21,813 nt of DNA, from the NCBI GenBank assembly GCA_963966275.1, contig CAWZYQ010000062.1, positions 1-21,813 on the forward strand, written 5' to 3'. Position 1 is the first letter of the stretch; each line of letters starts with the position of its first letter. Positions 7,742 to 15,267 of the stretch are shown piece by piece. The stretch is from UBA10427 sp003500135. Its GTDB lineage: Bacteria > Bacteroidota > Bacteroidia > Cytophagales > Cyclobacteriaceae. Made by a program: the position numbers and the translations under genes. The notes below the pieces were generated by a model. The model did no database searches. It saw nothing but the letters and a program-made list of their open reading frames with translations, and was not told the origin of the DNA.

Positions 7742-7759
7742 TATCGCAATAATACGATA
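7742..7759 (-). promoter_or_regulatory. ArsR operator-like site upstream of arsR
   Basis: The plus strand reads TATCGCAATAATACGATA, with TATCG and CGATA arms forming an inverted repeat around 8 bases. It sits 12 nt upstream of the arsR ATG, where repressor binding would block transcription. Its near copy at 7365-7382 supports a functional motif. Confidence 0.7.
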
Positions 7760-7883
7760 ATAGTTTTATAATTGCAACAAGATTCAAAATACAGCAGTAT
7801 ATCTTTTAATTGGCCAGGGCAACAGACGCCTTCAATTGCTTTTATATTATGCAATCTATATTCTGAATAATTGAAATACCACT

Positions 7884-9881
7884 TCACAACTTTAAATGCG
7901 CATTTAGCCTGGAAATATCATCCGGTTTTCCAAATAAGAATAACTCGTCATCCTGACGGATCACCTCATCCGGCATTATCTTCGTGATGAATTCTTTATT
8001 GCGTTTAATGGCCAGGATATTGATGTCATATTCCTCCCTTAGCCGGGCATCTGCCACTGATTTTCCCACTACCTTATTTTGGCCCTGTTCGGCCTTCAAT
8101 GTAATCAAAGCAGCTTCAGGAATATTCCTTATGGTCGGTCTGCCAAGGTTTGAAGGCAGGCTTTCGGGTTCCCTGAGTGCATTGTAATTGTTGGACCTGA
8201 CGTCATAAATAAAGGATTGTATTTTGTCTTCCGGTACCAGGTAGCGGTTCAATACCCTGGTAAAAATCTCTATGGAGGTCTCAAATTCTTCCGGGATCAC
8301 TTCATTGGCACCGAGTTTTAGCAGGTTTTCGGTCTCCTGAACAAACCTGGCCCTAACGATCACATACACCGTATCGCAGAGCATTCGGATTTGCGATATG
8401 ATTTTCTTGGCAGTATTCGCATCTGAAATAGCTATTACCGCAACGCGGGCTTTGTAAATTATCGCCTCCCGTAAAATCAATTCGTGGCTTGCGTCGCCGA
8501 AAATTACGTGTCCTCCTGAAGCTTTGGCATCACCAATATTTTTAGGGTTTAATTCGATAATAACAAATGGCAGATTGGCCCTCTTGGCGGCATTTGCCAC
8601 ATTTTTTCCATTGATGCCATAACCTACAATTACGATGTGGTCCTGCAATTCATTTTCAGGTATGGGGTTGGTTTCCACATTTGAAGGCGCTTTTGTCTTA
8701 TCCCAACTTTTGGGAAGGTAATTATGGGTTACATAACCGGCCGTTCTTTCTGACCTGTTTATGATAAAGGGGGTTATGGCCATGGAAAGAATGGAAGCAG
8801 CAAGAAAAAACTGGTAAATATTTCCATCCAGCAAACCATAGGTCAGTCCTGAGGAAGAAAGAATAAAGGCAAATTCACCGACTTGAAAAAGGCTTAAAGA
8901 GCTCTGAGCTGCGGTTTTGATCGGATATCCCAATGCTCTAACGGCCACCAATATCACCCCTGACTTCAGCAGGGAAATAACAATGGTCAGTGCCATAATC
9001 ATCCAAAGGTTATTCCATAGAAAAGACAAATCAAGCAACATGCCAATCGAAACAAAGAAAAAGCTCAGGAATATCTCGTGAAAAGGCATGATGTTTACTG
9101 TAGCCTGGTGCTTAAATTCAGATTCGGAAATGATTAGTCCTGCAAAAAATGCGCCCAGGGCAAGAGACAAACCCAAAAGTGAGGTTAGCCATGCCGTAGC
9201 AAAACAAAGAACGATCGTGCTTAAGATAAACAATTCGCGATTCCGGGTCTGAACAACCTGGCTTAGAATTAATGGCGCCAGAAAACGGGCAAGTATGTAT
9301 ATGAATACACCAAAAGCCACGAGTTTCAATACCAATGTAACCAATGACATGAGCACATTGTCCGTATCGCCCGAAAGTATCGGAGTGATCAGGATCATGG
9401 GCACCACAATAATATCTTGAAAGATCAGCAATGCCACACTAATCCTTCCATGAGGTGTACTGATCTCGCCGGATGATTGCAGCGTATTGAGCACAATGGC
9501 TGTACTACTCAGTGAAAAGAGGAAACCGATAAATACAGCTTCGTTCCAATTGAAATTGAAAAACTTAAGAATGACGCTGACCAGAGCAATGGTTCCCCCG
9601 ACCTGGAGCAAACCGCCCAGAATAACCGTTTTTTTGAGACTGGCCAGACTCTTCAGGGAGAATTCGATGCCAATTACAAAAAGCAGAAAAACGACGCCAA
9701 TCTCCGACATCACCTCTACTTCGTGTATGGCATGGATCAGGCTGAGCCCATAGGGACCGGCAATGGCCCCGGTGACCAGAAAACCAATAATATTCGGAAA
9801 GCGTAGCTTTTGAAATATGATATTGATAATGACTGAAATGCCAAGAATGATGACTATATCCTGTAGTAGAGGGATTTCCAT
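7884..9881 (-). CDS. Monovalent cation:proton antiporter, CPA2 family (KefB/KefC-like) with RCK domain
   Basis: This 665-residue inner-membrane protein begins with a Na+/H+ exchanger domain of about 12 hydrophobic segments (about residues 5-380; for example FPNIIGFLVTGAIAGPYGLS and LSLALGAFFAGLIISESEF). A TrkA_N/RCK nucleotide-binding domain follows from about 413 (HIVIVGYGINGKNVANAAKR, with a downstream VIFGDAS). A TrkA_C-like domain occupies the last 80 residues. The architecture is that of K+ or Na+ efflux proteins gated by a cytosolic ligand. No KefF/KefG-type partner is adjacent, so glutathione gating is not supported. It lies upstream of arsR on the same strand, 154 bases away, but the ars operator suggests separate control. 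Confidence 0.88.
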   Translation of the reverse strand: MEIPLLQDIVIILGISVIINIIFQKLRFPNIIGFLVTGAIAGPYGLSLIHAIHEVEVMSEIGVVFLLFVIGIEFSLKSLASLKKTVILGGLLQVGGTIALVSVILKFFNFNWNEAVFIGFLFSLSSTAIVLNTLQSSGEISTPHGRISVALLIFQDIIVVPMILITPILSGDTDNVLMSLVTLVLKLVAFGVFIYILARFLAPLILSQVVQTRNRELFILSTIVLCFATAWLTSLLGLSLALGAFFAGLIISESEFKHQATVNIMPFHEIFLSFFFVSIGMLLDLSFLWNNLWMIMALTIVISLLKSGVILVAVRALGYPIKTAAQSSLSLFQVGEFAFILSSSGLTYGLLDGNIYQFFLAASILSMAITPFIINRSERTAGYVTHNYLPKSWDKTKAPSNVETNPIPENELQDHIVIVGYGINGKNVANAAKRANLPFVIIELNPKNIGDAKASGGHVIFGDASHELILREAIIYKARVAVIAISDANTAKKIISQIRMLCDTVYVIVRARFVQETENLLKLGANEVIPEEFETSIEIFTRVLNRYLVPEDKIQSFIYDVRSNNYNALREPESLPSNLGRPTIRNIPEAALITLKAEQGQNKVVGKSVADARLREEYDINILAIKRNKEFITKIMPDEVIRQDDELFLFGKPDDISRLNAHLKL

Positions 9882-9989
9882 TGAACTTTCCGGTTGTTGA
9901 TCAATCGTATTCTTAAGCCTAAATATATTGATTAAAACCAGAAGGCAATTAAGATGTGTAAAAGAATTACCTAATCATTCTATATTTAA

Positions 9990-10430
9990 TCAAATAGCGA
10001 TGCCATTTGCCATCAATATAGCAAATATGGGTATGGCACATAATAAGATCATTTCAATACCGACCATCAGGCGTACTGAACGTGGTACGTCAATATTTGC
10101 ATCAAGGTCACCCCCTTTGTTGTTCTTAAAGATAAAAATGCTGGGTACAATAGACAACAGCCCGACTATAATAAACAATCCCAGTTTCACATAAACCCAT
10201 CCGTTTTGATTGTAATACTCCGCAGGTTTGCCTACCCATAGCCACATGGTCAGTCCGGCGAACAAAACCGTAATAGCGCTTATCCCATATATGGCATCGA
10301 ATATCGCGATCCGCTTCAACAGCTTTTTTGAAACCACTTTCTGCAATAAGAGCCATTCGGCCAATACCGCGCCGAAAAGCAAAAGGATACTGATGATATG
10401 TACATATCGAATGATGAGGTAAAGGTTCAT
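9990..10430 (-). CDS. DUF2214-like integral membrane protein
   Basis: This 146-residue protein has four hydrophobic segments at about 6-28, 42-66, 80-101 and 120-145. The start LIIRYVHIISILLLFGAVLA with the following EWLLL matches the DUF2214 type (PF09980), in which a histidine and a glutamate in the first helix are characteristic. The function of the family is unknown. The promoter region holds a -7-like element (10470-10477) and two direct repeats 21 nt apart. It is separated from the antiporter gene downstream by 108 bases. Confidence 0.65.
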   Translation of the reverse strand: MNLYLIIRYVHIISILLLFGAVLAEWLLLQKVVSKKLLKRIAIFDAIYGISAITVLFAGLTMWLWVGKPAEYYNQNGWVYVKLGLFIIVGLLSIVPSIFIFKNNKGGDLDANIDVPRSVRLMVGIEMILLCAIPIFAILMANGIAI

Positions 10431-10469
10431 TTTTTAAGTTTGAAGTTATGTTTATTCTATAGCTAAAAC

Positions 10470-10477
10470 CAAAAATA
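10470..10477 (-). promoter_or_regulatory. Bacteroidota -7 element (TATTTTTG) upstream of the DUF2214 gene
   Basis: The minus strand reads TATTTTTG, an exact match to the TAnnTTTG consensus for Bacteroidota primary sigma promoters. It lies about 40 nt upstream of the start codon at 10430. A -33 TTTG at the usual 19-21 nt spacing is not visible; one occurs at 14 nt. Confidence 0.5.
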
Positions 10478-10510
10478 TAACCGAATCGGATCAAACTATA
10501 ACCGAAACGG
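10476..10510. repeat. Tandem direct repeat TATAACCGAAWCGG, 21-nt period
   Basis: TATAACCGAATCGG (10476-10489) and TATAACCGAAACGG (10497-10510) match at 13 of 14 bases and start 21 bases apart, two helical turns. Each half contains a small palindrome (CCGAATCGG, CCGAAACGG). The pair abuts the -7 element of the DUF2214 gene, so it fits an activator or repressor site. Confidence 0.5.
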
Positions 10511-10533
10511 CAAATTATATCACTGAATCGTGC

Positions 10534-10860
10534 TTAAATATGTTGGTCGACATAGCTTTTTCCGATCTTTAGCCATTTCCATAAATTGTCATCCGTTTGA
10601 AACCCTCCCGGATCAACAAAAAGGAATCCCTTCATTGGCCTTCCGGTAAAGTCCATCACCCGGACAAATGGTTGCTTCAGCAACTGATCGTAATTTTCTT
10701 TAGGCGCCCGTACCATAAGATGATCTTTTATGATTCCACAGCACATTTTTCCCCTGTACATAAAAGCCAGTCCGCCAAACATCTTTTTTTCTTCAATTTT
10801 AAGCTGATGCTCAATCATAAGGTTGGATATTCTTGAAGCCAAAAGTTGGTTGTATGCCAT
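10534..10860 (-). CDS. TfoX N-terminal domain-containing protein
   Basis: This 108-residue protein consists of a single TfoX/Sxy N-terminal domain (PF04993). The hallmark is KKMFGGLAFMYRGKMCCGII at about 26-45, followed by DHLMVRAPKE and the core FTGRPMKGFLFVDPGGF. Stand-alone TfoX_N proteins of this size are widespread and of unknown role; only the gamma-proteobacterial two-domain form is a known competence regulator. I prefer the ATG at 10860 over one 30 bases upstream because MAYNQLLASRI is the usual beginning of the domain. A perfect inverted repeat, TATTCC/GGAATA, lies just upstream. Confidence 0.85.
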   Translation of the reverse strand: MAYNQLLASRISNLMIEHQLKIEEKKMFGGLAFMYRGKMCCGIIKDHLMVRAPKENYDQLLKQPFVRVMDFTGRPMKGFLFVDPGGFQTDDNLWKWLKIGKSYVDQHI

Positions 10861-10869
10861 AATTGAAGG

Positions 10870-10885
10870 TATTCCAAAAGGAATA
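10870..10885. repeat. Perfect 6-bp inverted repeat upstream of the TfoX-domain gene
   Basis: TATTCC and GGAATA flank a 4-base AAAA spacer, ending 9 bases before the chosen start codon. It could be an operator or an RNA hairpin masking the start, or a chance palindrome. Confidence 0.3.
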
Positions 10886-10919
10886 TACAAAAATCAATGG
10901 GCAAATCTTTGAATTAATG

Positions 10920-10927
10920 TAATTTTG
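10920..10927 (+). promoter_or_regulatory. Bacteroidota -7 element (TAATTTTG), probable cysE promoter
   Basis: TAATTTTG matches the TAnnTTTG consensus exactly. It implies a transcript starting near 10934 and a leader of about 140 nt before the cysE ATG. No clear -33 TTTG lies at the usual spacing. Confidence 0.5.
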
Positions 10928-10937
10928 CTCATAGGGT

Positions 10938-11013
10938 ACCGGCACGGTCATTTTAATCGAAATGGAAAATGATCAAAAGTCTCGCTCAGGACGCCTGGAT
11001 GCACTAAAGTGCA
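10938..11013 (+). promoter_or_regulatory. Possibly structured leader of cysE-cysM
   Basis: The leader holds four possible hairpins: ACCG-GCA-CGGT (10938-10948), GGTCATTTT pairing with AAAATGATC across 11 nt (10946-10974, one wobble), CAGG-ACG-CCTG (10987-10997) and TGCAC-TAAA-GTGCA (11000-11013). The first two share bases and exclude each other, as in attenuators. It does not match SAM-I or SAM-II signatures I know. A regulatory RNA is an inference. Confidence 0.35.
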
Positions 11014-11030
11014 AAAACATTTGTTGGTAG
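10962..11030 (+). CDS. Candidate 22-codon leader peptide with two late Cys codons
   Basis: An ATG at 10962 opens a 22-residue frame beginning MENDQKSRSGRLDAL and ending KCKNICW before TAG at 11028-11030. The start codon sits in the loop of the 10946-10974 hairpin. Two cysteine codons near the end, upstream of cysteine biosynthesis genes, suggest a possible cysteine-sensing leader peptide. There is no clear ribosome binding site, and frames this short arise by chance. Confidence 0.25.
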   Translation: MENDQKSRSGRLDALKCKNICW

Positions 11031-11073
11031 TATACGTTGGAATATTGTTATTCATTGGTAACAAAAATCATTC

Positions 11074-11901
11074 ATGGACAAGGCTTTTATACAAAAAATT
11101 TATCACAGTCATCAGCAATGCACCAAGTGTCCGCCCACAACCGTTATTCATGCTTTTTTTAATGATCTGCTTGGAGTATTATTCCCTGATTTTGCCAATC
11201 AGCCACTCGATGCAATAGAGGTTTTTGAAAACCGTATTGAAGGGTTAAAGGTGGAGCTAAAGCGTATATTGTTCAATAACCTGGTTAGCGCAGAGACAGA
11301 GGCTGATGAAGTGGTAAAAGGGTTTTTTGATGAGGCGCCACAATTATATGATAAGCTTCAAAATGACATTACCGCTACATTTGAAGGCGACCCCGCTGCC
11401 AAAACAAGGGAGGAAGTAATACGTAGTTATCCCGGGTTTTATGCCATCGCAGCCTATCGCGTAGCACACTTGTTACTTGGTTTAGGCGTTCGCAATATAC
11501 CAAGGATCATAACCGAACATGCACATAGTAAATCAGGAATCGATATACATCCGCACGCCAGCATTGGTGAATATTTTTGCATTGACCACGGTACGGGTGT
11601 AGTAATAGGAGAGACCACAGTGATCGGTGATCATGTGAAAATTTACCAGGGGGTCACGCTTGGTGCGCTAAGTGTTAATAAAGAAGATGCCAAAATAAAA
11701 AGGCACCCGACCATCGAGGACCATGTGGTGCTCTATGCCGGCGCAACCATTTTAGGAGGCAATACCATTGTGGGTAAAAATTCCATTATTGGTGGCAATG
11801 TTTGGCTGACCAAAAGTGTGCCGCCCGATTCCAAAGTTTACTATCAGGCCCAAATGCACAGTGGGGATAGTGAAAAACCTGATCTCATAATTTATAAATA
11901 G
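11074..11901 (+). CDS. cysE: Serine O-acetyltransferase
   Basis: This 275-residue cytoplasmic enzyme acetylates L-serine with acetyl-CoA, the first step of cysteine synthesis. The N-terminal helical domain (about 30-145) includes SYPGFYAIAAYRVAHLLL. The left-handed beta-helix of hexapeptide repeats follows, with the active-site segment CIDHGTGVVIGE (D171, H172), the GVTLGALS turn, and NSIIGGNVWLTKSVPP. The N-terminus carries a CTKC pair (C16, C19), which may be redox- or metal-related. The C-terminus ends IYK, not the terminal Ile used by classical CysE to dock into CysK. It is followed by cysM after 8 bases, clearly an operon. Confidence 0.93.
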   Translation: MDKAFIQKIYHSHQQCTKCPPTTVIHAFFNDLLGVLFPDFANQPLDAIEVFENRIEGLKVELKRILFNNLVSAETEADEVVKGFFDEAPQLYDKLQNDITATFEGDPAAKTREEVIRSYPGFYAIAAYRVAHLLLGLGVRNIPRIITEHAHSKSGIDIHPHASIGEYFCIDHGTGVVIGETTVIGDHVKIYQGVTLGALSVNKEDAKIKRHPTIEDHVVLYAGATILGGNTIVGKNSIIGGNVWLTKSVPPDSKVYYQAQMHSGDSEKPDLIIYK

Positions 11902-11909
11902 CCAACTAT

Positions 11910-12788
11910 ATGACCATTCTGGATCTGATTGGTAACACACCTCTGGTGCAGTTAACCAGTATTCCAATCAATAAAAATGTAAAAATATTCGGCAAGCTGG
12001 AAGGAAAAAACCCTGGTGGAAGTGTGAAGGACCGTGCTGCCTACGGAATGCTGAAAGGGGCGCTGGAGAGGGGCGAAATTAAACGGGGTGATAAACTGGT
12101 GGAAGCGACAAGTGGAAATACAGGTATTGCCCTGGCCATGATTGCGCAGGGAATGGGCTTGAAGATGACCCTCATCATGCCGGAAAATGCCACTAAAGAA
12201 CGCATATTGACCATGCGGGCCTACGGAGCAGAGCTGATATTGACAGATGGTGAAAAAGGCATCGAATACTCGCGCGAACTGGCCGAAAAAATGAATAAAG
12301 AGGAAGGCTATTATATGCTCAACCAGTTTGCCAATAAAGACAATTATGGAATGCATTACGCCACAACGGGCCCTGAAATATGGCGGGATACCGAGGGTAA
12401 AGTGACGCATTTTGTTTCTGCCATGGGCACAACGGGAACCATCATGGGAGTGTCCAGATATTTGAAAGAAAAAAATCAGGATATCCGGATCGTAGGTACT
12501 CAACCTACCGAAGGTTCGTCAATCCCGGGTATAAGAAGGTGGTCCCCTGAATATCTGCCTGCCATTTTCGAACGGGAAAGAGTAGATTGCATTATCGATG
12601 TCAGTGAAGAGGATGCGGCACATATGGCCCGTAGGCTGGCAAAGGAGGAGGCTATTTTTTCAGGCATGAGTAGCGGCGGCGCTCTTACAGCAGCACTCCG
12701 ATTGGCAGAAGAAATTGAACAAGGCGCCATTGTTTTTATTGTTTGCGATATTGGCGACAGATATCTGAGCTCTGATCTATATGCCTAG
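11910..12788 (+). CDS. cysM: Cysteine synthase B (O-acetylserine sulfhydrylase)
   Basis: This PLP enzyme of 292 residues converts O-acetylserine and sulfide (or thiosulfate in some CysM) to cysteine. The PLP lysine is K40 in GKNPGGSVKDRAAYGM. The substrate loop EATSGNTGIALAM (about 67-79), the phosphate-binding GTTGTIMG near 177-184 and the serine in MSSGGAL near 255-261 are intact. Short length and the KDRAAYGM signature favour CysM over CysK. It sits 8 bases after cysE and provides the second step of the same pathway. Confidence 0.92.
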   Translation: MTILDLIGNTPLVQLTSIPINKNVKIFGKLEGKNPGGSVKDRAAYGMLKGALERGEIKRGDKLVEATSGNTGIALAMIAQGMGLKMTLIMPENATKERILTMRAYGAELILTDGEKGIEYSRELAEKMNKEEGYYMLNQFANKDNYGMHYATTGPEIWRDTEGKVTHFVSAMGTTGTIMGVSRYLKEKNQDIRIVGTQPTEGSSIPGIRRWSPEYLPAIFERERVDCIIDVSEEDAAHMARRLAKEEAIFSGMSSGGALTAALRLAEEIEQGAIVFIVCDIGDRYLSSDLYA

Positions 12789-12818
12789 AAGGCGCCTGAC
12801 ATTTTACTACAAAAGTTT

Positions 12819-12837
12819 TGCATGAAATGGCCATGCA
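12819..12837 (+). terminator. Possible weak terminator or hairpin after cysM
   Basis: TGCATG (12819-12824) pairs with CATGCA (12832-12837) around a 7-nt loop, about 30 bases after the cysM stop. The T-rich stretch CATTTTTG follows only after several bases, so termination would be weak. Confidence 0.3.
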
Positions 12838-12851
12838 TTCGTCATTTTTGA

Positions 12852-12859
12852 TAATTTTG
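12852..12859 (+). promoter_or_regulatory. Bacteroidota -7 element (TAATTTTG) upstream of the polyamine genes
   Basis: TAATTTTG matches TAnnTTTG exactly and ends 31 nt before the ATG at 12891. It suggests independent transcription of the polyamine pair. No -33 TTTG is seen at the standard distance. Confidence 0.5.
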
Positions 12860-12890
12860 TTCGCAATAACCTTTAAAACAACAACCATAC

Positions 12891-14096
12891 ATGAGTATAG
12901 TATTGATCATTGGGGCCGGCGGTGTAGGAAACGTGGTAGCCAAGAAATGCGCCAGGGAAAAAGATGTATTCAGCGACATTATGCTGGCCAGCAGGACAAA
13001 ATCCAAATGCGATGCCATAGCTAATGAAATAGGAGGCGGCAGGGTAAAAACGGCACAGGTGGATGCAGATAATGTGCAGGAGTTGGTCGGCCTGATAAAA
13101 GAATTTAAACCGGATATGGTGATCAACGTTGCTTTGCCTTATCAGGATTTGCCAATAATGGATGCCTGTCTGGAAACCGGGGTACACTACCTCGACACGG
13201 CCAATTACGAACCCAAAGACGAAGCGAAATTTGAATACAAGTGGCAGTGGGCCTACAAGGAAAAATTTGAAAAAGCGGGTCTCATGGGGCTTTTGGGCTG
13301 CGGTTTTGACCCGGGGGTAACAGGGATTTACACCGCTTATGCCGCCAAACACCATTTCGACGAACTTCATTATTTGGATATTGTTGATTGCAATGCAGGG
13401 GATCATGGCCAGGCCTTTGCAACCAACTTTAATCCGGAAATAAATATCCGTGAGATCACCCAAAAGGGTAAATACTGGGAAAACGGACAATGGAAAGAAA
13501 TCGATCCGATGTCAGTTCATAAGCCTATTGATTACCCCAATATAGGCCCAAAAGAATCCTACTTGTTGTATCACGAGGAATTGGAGTCATTGACCAAAAA
13601 CTATCCGGGTATCAAAAGGGCCAGGTTCTGGATGACATTCTCTCCGAATTATATCAACCATCTGCAGGTACTGCAAAATGTCGGCATGACCAGCATAGAG
13701 CCGATAAAAGTGAAAGGGGTGGAAATTGCACCATTGGAGTTCTTAAAAGCAGTATTGCCCGAGCCTTCTTCCCTGGGTGAAAACTATACCGGAGAAACCT
13801 CCATTGGCTGTCAGATCAAAGGGGTAAAAGATGGTCAACCGCGCACCTACTATATATGGAATAATTGTAAGCATCAGGATGCCTGGAGTGATGTAAAAGG
13901 CCAGGGGGTTTCGTACACCACTGGTGTGCCTGCCATGTTAGGGGCCAAAATGATGATGACAGGGAAATGGATGAAGCCTGGTGTTTGGAATGTGGAAGAA
14001 ATGGATCCCGATCCGTTTTTGGAAGAAATTGGCGGATATGGATTGCCCTGGAATGAGAAGATTAATGTAGAATTGGCTTTTGATGACTATGATTAG
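12891..14096 (+). CDS. Carboxynorspermidine/carboxyspermidine dehydrogenase (saccharopine dehydrogenase family)
   Basis: This 401-residue enzyme would condense aspartate semialdehyde with a diamine (diaminopropane or putrescine) and reduce the imine with NADPH to carboxy(nor)spermidine. The Rossmann motif LIIGAGGVGNVVAKKC (GxGGxG at 8-13) is followed by the family blocks VINVALPYQDLPIMDACLET and LLGCGFDPGVTGIYTAYAAK. The C-terminal half includes GQGVSYTTGVPAMLGAKMM. Adjacent, overlapping nspC makes this assignment firmer than plain saccharopine dehydrogenase. It has a -7 promoter element just upstream. Confidence 0.9.
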   Translation: MSIVLIIGAGGVGNVVAKKCAREKDVFSDIMLASRTKSKCDAIANEIGGGRVKTAQVDADNVQELVGLIKEFKPDMVINVALPYQDLPIMDACLETGVHYLDTANYEPKDEAKFEYKWQWAYKEKFEKAGLMGLLGCGFDPGVTGIYTAYAAKHHFDELHYLDIVDCNAGDHGQAFATNFNPEINIREITQKGKYWENGQWKEIDPMSVHKPIDYPNIGPKESYLLYHEELESLTKNYPGIKRARFWMTFSPNYINHLQVLQNVGMTSIEPIKVKGVEIAPLEFLKAVLPEPSSLGENYTGETSIGCQIKGVKDGQPRTYYIWNNCKHQDAWSDVKGQGVSYTTGVPAMLGAKMMMTGKWMKPGVWNVEEMDPDPFLEEIGGYGLPWNEKINVELAFDDYD

Positions 14097-15243
14097 AAAA
14101 GAACGCAGGCCGGGGATCGACATTGATAAGGTTCCCTCGCCTTGTTTTGTTTTAGAAGAAAAATACTTACGCGATAATCTCGAAATTTTAAAGCATGTTA
14201 GCGACCAGTCGGGCGCTATTATTTTATGTGCACTTAAGGGGTACTCTATGTGGAGTAGTTTTCCACTTATACAACGATATCTTGAAGGAGCCACGGCCAG
14301 TTCATTGAATGAAGCTAGATTGTGCCACGAAGAAATGGGCCATAAGGCTCATTTGTGCTGTCCGGTCTATTTTGAGGATGAGTTGGATGAGATATTGTCC
14401 ATTAGTTCACATATTACTTTTAACAGTTTAAATCAGTTCGAAAGGTTTGGCAAAAAAGCGCTGGAGCAAGGGTTAAAGTCGGCGATCCGAATCAATCCTG
14501 AATTTGCCGACGCGCCGGCAGAAATGTATAACCCATGCACACCGGGCAGCAGGCTTGGTGTTACCAGAGCGCAATTTGGAGATCAACTGCCTGAAGGAGT
14601 TACCGGTCTGCATTTTCATGCCTTGTGCGAGCAAAACGCCGATTCACTTGTAAAGGCGCTTCACGAAGTAGAAGAAAAGTGGGGCGAGATGCTTTACAAG
14701 CTGGAGTGGTTCAATGTAGGTGGAGGCCATCACATTACACGAATAGATTATGACATTCCTCTTTTGATCGAAACGCTGCGCAACTTCCAGGATAAATACG
14801 ACCTTCAGGTGATCATGGAGCCCGGCGAAGCAGTAGGCTGGCAAACAGGCTATCTGATCTCTACAGTTGAGGATATCATTGAAGCCAATGGAATCAAAAC
14901 GGCCATGCTGGACGTATCCTTTTCCGCCCATATGCCCGATACCATTGAAATGCCCTACAAACCGAAAGTATGGGGCGCCAGGGGGCCCGGGGAAGCGCCG
15001 CATTTGTATCATCTCGGCGGAATGACATGCCTTTCCGGCGATTACATGTCGGGATATGCCTTCGATCAACCCCTTCAGATTGGTCAAAAGCTCGTATTTG
15101 ATGATATGATCCATTATACCATGGTAAAAACCACTTTTTTCAATGGTGTAAAGCATCCCTCAATAGGCATCTGGCGTGAGAACGGCGAATTCGAGTTGAT
15201 CAAAAATTTTGGATATCAGGAATTTAAGGCTAAGCTTTCATGA
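14083..15243 (+). CDS. nspC: Carboxynorspermidine decarboxylase
   Basis: This PLP-dependent fold-III decarboxylase of 386 residues forms norspermidine or spermidine from the carboxy intermediate. The PLP lysine is K52 in ILCALKGYSMW. Further family signatures are FNVGGGHHITR, the phosphate-binding EPGEAVGWQTG and GMTCLSGDYMSGYAF. The gene overlaps the end of the upstream dehydrogenase by 14 bases in another frame, so translation is probably coupled. ATG at 14083 is chosen; ATG at 14089 is equally possible and a TTG at 14080 less likely. Together the pair bypasses S-adenosylmethionine for polyamine synthesis. Confidence 0.93.
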   Translation: MTMIRKERRPGIDIDKVPSPCFVLEEKYLRDNLEILKHVSDQSGAIILCALKGYSMWSSFPLIQRYLEGATASSLNEARLCHEEMGHKAHLCCPVYFEDELDEILSISSHITFNSLNQFERFGKKALEQGLKSAIRINPEFADAPAEMYNPCTPGSRLGVTRAQFGDQLPEGVTGLHFHALCEQNADSLVKALHEVEEKWGEMLYKLEWFNVGGGHHITRIDYDIPLLIETLRNFQDKYDLQVIMEPGEAVGWQTGYLISTVEDIIEANGIKTAMLDVSFSAHMPDTIEMPYKPKVWGARGPGEAPHLYHLGGMTCLSGDYMSGYAFDQPLQIGQKLVFDDMIHYTMVKTTFFNGVKHPSIGIWRENGEFELIKNFGYQEFKAKLS

Positions 15244-15245
15244 AT

Positions 15246-15267
15246 TTTATTGTGTTTTGGCAATAAA
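15246..15267. terminator. Possible AT-rich bidirectional hairpin between convergent genes
   Basis: TTTATTG (15246-15252) pairs perfectly with CAATAAA (15261-15267) in the 24-base gap between the convergent nspC and AstE-like genes. The stem is AT-rich and the T runs are short, so it would be weak. Confidence 0.3.

Noticed and set aside
7884..9881. Antiporter as the arsenite efflux pump of the ars operon
   Set aside because: It has the CPA2 plus RCK architecture of cation:proton antiporters, not ArsB or Acr3, and lies upstream of the ars operator.
10938..11013. SAM-I or SAM-II riboswitch before cysE
   Set aside because: The conserved core sequences of these riboswitches are not present; only generic hairpins are visible.
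11952..13490. Long minus-strand reading frames opposite cysM and the polyamine dehydrogenase
   Set aside because: They run antisense to clearly conserved enzymes and show no recognisable domain; they are by-products of codon bias.
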